Positions 58,242 to 64,000 of a DNA stretch of 64,000 nt are shown piece after piece; the stretch's first letter is position 1, and every line of letters begins with the position of its first letter. Position numbers and translations under genes: made by a program. The notes beneath the pieces are model-generated. The model was given only the letters and a program-made list of their open reading frames with translations, did not search any database and was not told the origin of the DNA. The DNA lies in assembly GCA_000827265.1 (NCBI GenBank), contig KN834823.1, forward strand, positions 8,063 to 72,062. Direction: 5' to 3'. The stretch is from Collybiopsis luxurians FD-317 M1 (Eukaryota; Basidiomycota; Agaricomycetes; Agaricales; Omphalotaceae).

Positions 58242-60014
58242 ATAATGCACGGTCATGGATGTACTCATAGATTGAGTGGTAGTGGTCTTATCCTGCATAC
58301 ATTGAGAAGGAGCTCAGCTTATCAGGGAGGCTGATTGCCTTAGTCCTTGTTGCACTTTCCTTGAAAATGTGGTGGAAGGTGAGTTATGGCTGAAGAATGG
58401 AAGCAAGTGTTGCGTTTTAAAAAGTTATTGCCTCACCGGACTCGTTACATTCTGTCGGTCGAGGACTGAGTAAAGCTCAATCAAATCTTTAGTCCGTTGT
58501 TAGTCAAGCTGTTCATAGTAGATTATCTACCATCATCTAGCCAGCATGGGCACCTCCACTATGTTAACCTTTTTTGCTGTACTGATTCATACTCGCTCCA
58601 TGCTCTTTGCTATAATTCTATTGGCAGTTGAGGATTACCGTCAAATATTTCTGCACTGGAACACCCCTCCTCACCGTTTAGGCATGCACATTGTCCACTA
58701 CAGCTTCAAGCCTCAAGCTCATCCGTCAATTTATCTGGGGGCAGTAATGCTAAGAGGAAGCTAGGAGTGCCGAGCAAATTGCCCCAATAAGGTATCTAAT
58801 CAATTTGTCGTCTAGTATGCTGATGCCTGCCAGATTTTTCGCCGGACCAATGCCCTCACTATAACTTTTAAGGGCCGCATTATCTCAAATTTCTCTCTCT
58901 CAGTATCACCCCCATTGAATATGCTCCAATGATTATCCTCAATGTCCAGACAGGCATATGCAGCCTCGGGAAGCTACAAAATGTTGATCAACCTTTTCTC
59001 TCGCACCGTTGGGAGGGTGTACCTCACCGATGCCGTTGGTAGTCCGCAGTCAACGAAGATATAATCCGGCAGGACTTCGTTTAGTGACTTACTTGTGTTG
59101 TGACCAGGGGAGCAGTGCCGCAGCCCAAGGTCGGAAGCAAGAAAATGAGGGAAGGGCTGTTAATAGAGTTATTAAAATTCAACAAAACGGATCGGCTTAA
59201 AGTGTGGTGTAGTAATTCCACTTGAGACCGATCTTGAAGAAAAACATTGTCACTGGTTAATACACAACACCTCCGTCTATACTAGCACCTGGATCATCCA
59301 GTAAATGGATATCAACAACAACCATTGTGGTTACAATGATCTATTTGGCTTGACAGGTAGTATGGTTATCAACTTAGCCCCCCGTCACAATCGCACCTTG
59401 CACGCGCATAGCTTGGTGCACATGTCACGGATAGTACGGCTTGTCCTTAATCTGGTACTCGTGGCTCGTGCCATTTCATCAAAGTTCTTTCCTTCACCCC
59501 TGAGTAGGACTCATTCTCGGACGACTTCATTTGGAATGATTAACTACCTCCATTTCCTCTTCTTTCTCGTGAAAGGCACCTTGATCACCATAAGCATGGA
59601 TGGACATCATAGGAATGTAGGCAATGATGTTGAAGAGGGGGAACTGGAAGGATTTACGGAAGAGACAGGATTGATATGCGATATGCGGAGCTTTAGCGAA
59701 GAAGCGAGCTGGGAAAGATTAAGTTTGTGATGCGAAAGTGTGTACGGAGTTGAACCGTTTTGGGCATTGACTTACTGGTTGACTTCCCGCAGCAAATAAC
59801 GGTCCAAATAAAAGATTCAGCGAATATTTCAAATCAGATTATCTGGAGGGTTATCTGCCTTATCAGTCCCGCAGAAGGCAGACTTTCACCTGACTTCGTT
59901 GATTCAACTTCACTCGGATCTACTCGGCTTGAGGTGATGCATATGCAAATGTCAGCCGGAATGCCCATATATGGGCGAAAAACTGTCATTCAAGGTTCAA
60001 AATGCGTTTCCAAC

Positions 60015-60048
60015 AGTTTACAAAGGGGTCCCGACCCCTTTGTAAACT
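60015..60048. repeat. Perfect 16-bp palindrome arms with 2-nt loop
   Basis: AGTTTACAAAGGGGTC, then CC, then GACCCCTTTGTAAACT. Perfect complementarity over 16 bp is unlikely by chance. Confidence 0.85.
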
Positions 60049-60116
60049 CAGAACTTGCAGCACCTCTGAAATTTCAAATTCTGTCATCCGGACCTTAATC
60101 CGAGCTCTCCAACTCG

Positions 60117-60144
60117 ATTAATTGTCAGATTTTTGACAATTAAT
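60117..60144. repeat. Perfect 11-bp inverted repeat with 6-nt loop
   Basis: ATTAATTGTCA, GATTTT, TGACAATTAAT. It lies 69 bp after the first palindrome. Confidence 0.8.
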
Positions 60145-60540
60145 GCCTACGGGAAGTCATCCACTAAATGTGTAGGTAAAATTTGCCATGGACTATTGAA
60201 TGCGCCGGAACTTGATCGGCAGTGATGCGGGCGATTACATACTTCATCTTTGTTCACTACGGTTTCGACCTCTTACCATCTAGTAACCTAGCTCCAATCA
60301 ACAAGTGAACTAACCATGACGTTTCCAAACTCTGCCCCATATATCCCTTTTCTCTCCTCACTTGTAATACAAGGAGGACATCGGGAACGCCTTCGACTGC
60401 TGTCCTTGAATGCGTAGACGACTGGCGTATCTGAATGACCAATTGGGTTAGCGCAAAGATTATGTTGATTGACTTTGATATAGGTTCATTTACGGATGAT
60501 TTCGGCCAGGTAAAAGCGAATAACATGTGGAGCGAAGAAT

Positions 60541-62150
60541 TTTTAGGCTGATCCATCGACGAAAGGGAAATTAATGCAGCTTTGGGCTGGCCTGCAGGAG
60601 AGAACTGTTGGGCAGCCCTCATATGTGCGTGGTTTCCGCTTTCTGGCTGCTTTTTTCTCATCAACATCCATGACAGTATCGCTTGCCGCTATCCCCGTCA
60701 AGCTGGCGAAGGAGTCGTCAAAGGGATCGATGCCCGAAGAATCGAATTTGCAGACAGGCCTCCATTTGTCCCAATTTATTCTGCAGAAATCGTTTGACTT
60801 TTCGTTTAGGGTTTCCGCAAGGTCTCACGTACGGGCTTATAACCTGCACAAGAAACACGAGGAACGTAACACACCCTTCGACAAGACTATCGTCGAAGCT
60901 ACCGCAATCAAATCCGAAGGCCATATTGTTCCAGGTGCGTCGGTTTGTGCTACCCCCGAAATCCTCTAATCCGTTCCAGATATCATCATCAAAATCAACA
61001 CCCGTATACCCAATTTGGAAGGCTTACACGAAATCAACCAATCCTTTCTCCCACCTCACCCCCGACTATACCTCATCACCCACCCCTTGGACCGCATCGG
61101 TTTAACCGCCATACCCGCCGATCTAGATCGAGTCGCGGCGATTATTGAGAGTCTCGAATGCACCGGAGACCTTCCTTCAGTTTTTCGATCCCGGCAAGTT
61201 GGATTCCGCTACAGCGACCTCTATAAGGTTCAGTCCTGACGATTTTGATCACTTTCACAAGAGTATGTGTCTATTCTGTCGACTCTTGCCTTTTTCCCTT
61301 GAGTTCCCCTTCATACGTCAATCACTGATTGAGCAAATTAAAAACACCGACTCCTCCTTCGCTCTCAGCAAGTTGCCAACTCCCCTGAGATCATTCGTCC
61401 CATGGGTAGCCATGAACACGCCATTAGAGGTTGACATCTATGGGAATACGAATTCGACCAACGCGCTGGGGTATTGACCTTTTTAAGCGTAAATTCTGAC
61501 TTTTGCGGCTCTGGTAAATTCATCGGGTGTTAAATGGGTTGGGGTTGGTACGGATTTTTTTGGGGAATGCAAAGATTTCGATTGTGCACACGCCGTACCT
61601 GAGTTGTGTTTTGACTTTCGTTCTGTCGAGATATGACACCTATTATCCATTCGGCTCGTATTCCTTTATACAGCCGACCCAACAAGAGTGATCCGACGGG
61701 AATGAGCTGCAAAGAGCCCTTTGCTTCTCATGTCGACCAGACCGGTCAGTACTCCGTGTTTTTCGACCGTCTTCTAGTTCTTTCCATCCTTCATACTCGT
61801 TTTAGAGCGTGGCCGGGACGTCGTTGTCACCGAAAAATGTATCGCTGATATCCGTGCCTTATTGCGACGTGACGGGCAAAGTAATGATTGGGAAATGGGC
61901 GCATCCGGATTAGAGTGATTTGTTGCGAGATCCAAGTTGCAAATTTTACCGCGACGTATGATAACAACTGACTGATGGGGCTTTCTCTCAGGGCAGCTTC
62001 ACAATTATGCCTTTCATTAATCTATGAAGAGAGGTGCTGGGCCTGAGCACGTCTTTTCAGGTCATAGTTCTTCTTCGTACCTGATACCCTAACTTCGGAT
62101 TGTATTCATTCACGAACTATTTGGAACATGGTCATATGAGGGTGAAGAAT
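60541..62150 (+). pseudogene. Acetyl-CoA hydrolase/CoA-transferase pseudogene, copy E (most complete N-terminal part)
   Basis: It adds upstream exons missing in the other copies: GVVKGIDARRIEFADR (60711), LHLSQFI in a shifted frame, KKHEERNTPFDKTIVEATAI, KSEGHIVPGASVCATPEIL and DIIIKINTRIPNLEGLHEIN. QSFLPPHPRLYLITHPLDRI and GLTAIPADLDRVAAIIESLE follow. A deletion removes the DNTGSN to VWTEVLQ part. Then come TATSIRFSPDDFDHFHK, WVAMNTPLEVDIYGNTNSTN, CKEPFASHVDQT, RGRDVVVTEKCIADIRAL and LEHGHMRVKN. A probable intron of 53 nt lies at 60624-60676. Frames shift several times, so the copy is dead, yet CpG is kept. It ends 220 bp upstream of the third NLR gene. Confidence 0.82.
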
Positions 62151-62322
62151 TAGGATGGGTGAATGGATAGACAATAGCGGCATCACCAGGTACGAAGCGG
62201 CGATTAGGAGATTAAGTTTACAATTGGGACATTGAATAAGCAATTGTGACCCCCGGACCCAATACGAGGCTATGAATGACACGGATAATGGCGCCGCGTG
62301 TCGTTCACATATACGCTGGCAT

Positions 62323-62329
62323 ATATAAA
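62323..62329 (+). promoter_or_regulatory. TATA box of the third NLR gene
   Basis: CATATATAAATTG lies about 40 nt upstream of the ATG at 62369. Confidence 0.5.
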
Positions 62330-62368
62330 TTGAAGATGTACACATCGTTTTCTTCCTGCTACATCACT

Positions 62369-64000
62369 ATGTCGGACTCCCGCGATGGCATTTTCAAAAA
62401 ATTGCGCATAGGCTTTCGGCACAATAGGTCCAACGCTCTTACACGTTCTAAGGCACTTGCACAAAAAGCAAAGCAGTTACTGGATGTTGTCCATAGCCTC
62501 ACAAAGAGGATTGAACCTCTTTTGGATAATACTCCAGCTAAACCAGCTTTTGGTATATTTAATACTTTGGTTGATGCTTTAGAGGTGTGTCCGCCGACGT
62601 TAATGTCCAAAATAATTGTAACACAAAAGGACACTGCACAGACCTATGAACAGAAGAATGATCAGGTTGATACATACTTGTCTCAGATCATGGGTCATTT
62701 GAAGATTGTGGGTGAGAATATGGCACTTGGAGATGGAGTTATAGGAGAAGGAATGCAAAGGAGCATAAGGGATTTTGAAAGGTTTTGCATCTATTGATAT
62801 AAAGTTCCACTTTGAGAATCTGACTGAGAAATCTAGGAACCTTCAAGAAATCAAGCAAAACCTGGAGAAATTTAAAGGAAAGAAATCTTGGAAAAAAGTG
62901 TTGAAAATGGATCAAGCCTCTGGGATAATCACTGATTCGATTGGTAAGATTAATGAGTCCACAAAATCATTTTCGGTGAGTTTTATGCAAGTCAATAATA
63001 GGATAGTGCTGATCACATAATTAGCTTCAAATTATGATTGCCATTCAAAAGGACACAAGCTTCATGAAGAGAAGGATTGAGGTAAGGGTACCATATGCTC
63101 TGCCGGAGTTTCGCTAATAAATAAAGCAGATGTTGCATTTGGAGAACTGGCCAATTTCACACTCTGCATGGTATGCAACGGATGCGGGACTTCAGGTCCC
63201 CAGAAACAAATGTACAGATGGAACGCGCAAGGAAATCCTCAAAACCATTCAGGACTGGGTACTTGAAACAAAGGACAATAGTCCACCTGTGTTCTGGTTA
63301 ACTGGGATGGGAGGCATGGGAAAGTCAACCATTGCTTATTCCATCTGCAATTACTTCGAAAAAAAGGACAAGGGGCACCGGCTTGGAGCCTCATTCTTCT
63401 GCTCCAGACAGATCGAGAGTCTGCGCACACGTCGGTTTATCATTCCCACCATTGTGCAACAGTTGGCATACTATTCGGCGGTATTTGCAGATGCTCTATC
63501 TGGCATCAAGTCAGACATGCCATATGTTGTTGAGAAGCAGATAGATGAGCTTCTCATCCGACCATGGCAAAGCTGCTTCAAGAAGCAACTTTCAGATAGG
63601 CTGCCTGTATTGATAGTTATTGATGCTTTGGATGAGATTGAAGGTGGTCAAGGATCAACCTTTGTTTCTGATCTTATCCAAAGTTTGAATCAAGCTGGGT
63701 CCGGCATGCATGGAATTAAATTCCTCATTACCAGCAGACCCGAGCCCAACATAGTAGAAACTTGGAAAAAATTAGGAACAGAAGCTACATATAGGTTGGA
63801 GGATGTCAAACCAGCAACAGCAGTGCAAGATGTCAAGTACTTTCTTGGAGATGCTCTATCTCAAGTCCCTCGAATTGAGACTGGGATCTTGGATAGGATT
63901 GCTATGCAGTCCCAGGGCTTGTTCATTTATGCTGCTACAGCAGTCCGATATATCCTTCCAAAACCAGGCTGTAAATTGTCTGATAGCGAAATACTTGCCC
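62369..64000 (+). CDS. NLR-type protein, N-terminal region and NACHT domain, running off the window
   Basis: ATG at 62369 (MSDSRDGIFKKLRIGF). A helical N-terminal region contains DVVHSLTKRIEPLLDN, CPPTLMSKIIV and GEGMQRSIRDFER. Introns at 62976-63024 (49 nt) and 63082-63129 (48 nt) join KSFS to LQIMIAIQKDTSF and RRIE to MLHLENWPISHSAWYA. NACHT follows: Walker A GMGGMGKST (63304-63330), Walker B VLIVIDALDE (about 63607-63636) and FLITSRPEP (63721). The frame is open to the window end. One extra T in GGTTTT at 62783 would put the first exon out of frame with the next; this is either a real frameshift or a sequencing error. By analogy the missing C-terminus should carry WD40 repeats like those at 1-466. 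Confidence 0.88.

Larger units (their letters stand above)
58242..60540. other. Unassigned CpG-rich region with a few short frames
   Basis: Frames at 58546-58764, 59305-59730 (141 codons, MDINNNHCGYNDLFGLTGS) and 59760-60098 (MGIDLLVDFPQQ) show no motif I recognise and no duplicate in the window. CpG is common here, as in 785-9410, so this may be host sequence. Two perfect hairpins lie at 60015-60048 and 60117-60144. Confidence 0.35.

Noticed and set aside
59305..60098. Two frames of 141 and 112 codons as host genes
   Set aside because: No motif, no homologous copy, no convincing introns; openness alone in CpG-rich sequence is weak evidence.

Overview
The window looks like a transposon-rich segment of a basidiomycete genome, most likely a mushroom-forming Agaricomycete. 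The grounds are 48-65 nt GT-AG introns, NACHT-WD40 (NLR-type) genes, DUF6534-like membrane protein genes, a Mutator-like transposase with a GCM-like zinc cluster, and Ty3/gypsy and Ty1/copia elements of fungal type. No rRNA or tRNA gene and no CRISPR array was seen. Almost everything is a broken copy. The only nearly intact host gene is the NLR that runs off the right edge (62369-64000).

Layout. 1-466 is the WD40 C-terminus of a first NLR. 785-9410 holds three copies (A, B, C) of a repeated block, an acetyl-CoA hydrolase pseudogene (2641-4296), a PH-domain gene fragment on the minus strand (6579-7949), a 217-bp inverted-repeat element and a short structured repeat. 9411-11190 is a decayed Ty3/gypsy pol. 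12929-14986 is a DUF6534-like gene on the minus strand. 15183-18678 is a 5'-truncated gypsy element on the minus strand, fused to a second NLR gene. That NLR (18679-36655) is split by a complete 15.2-kb chromodomain Ty3/gypsy element (20729-35959) with identical 5-bp target duplications. 36656-39430 is block D plus a second acetyl-CoA hydrolase pseudogene. 40441-55380 is a Mutator-like transposase gene interrupted by one copia element (42873-55085), which itself holds a second copia element (44496-50417, with a 331-bp assembly gap) and a 922-bp inverted-repeat element. 55305-57010 repeats the 13905-15180 segment. 60541-62150 is a third acetyl-CoA hydrolase pseudogene, followed by the third NLR gene.

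Three observations stand out. (1) The large gypsy element carries, between pol and its 3' LTR, a cassette of antisense genes. At least two have canonical introns that restore long reading frames, and one of these encodes a cysteine-rich plus coiled-coil protein of about 566 residues. (2) Mutation here is overwhelmingly at CpG. By hand count, 24 of 25 difference sites between the two 695-bp LTRs are CG/TG/CA variants, and most in-frame stops in the retroelements are TGA where the family has an arginine (CGA). This points to a RIP-like or methylation-driven process. Some small repeats inside the decayed blocks have kept their CpGs. (3) NLR genes and acetyl-CoA hydrolase copies alternate along the window, which suggests amplification of a shared module.

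Motif matches, counts and splice sites were read by eye. Nothing was searched against a database.
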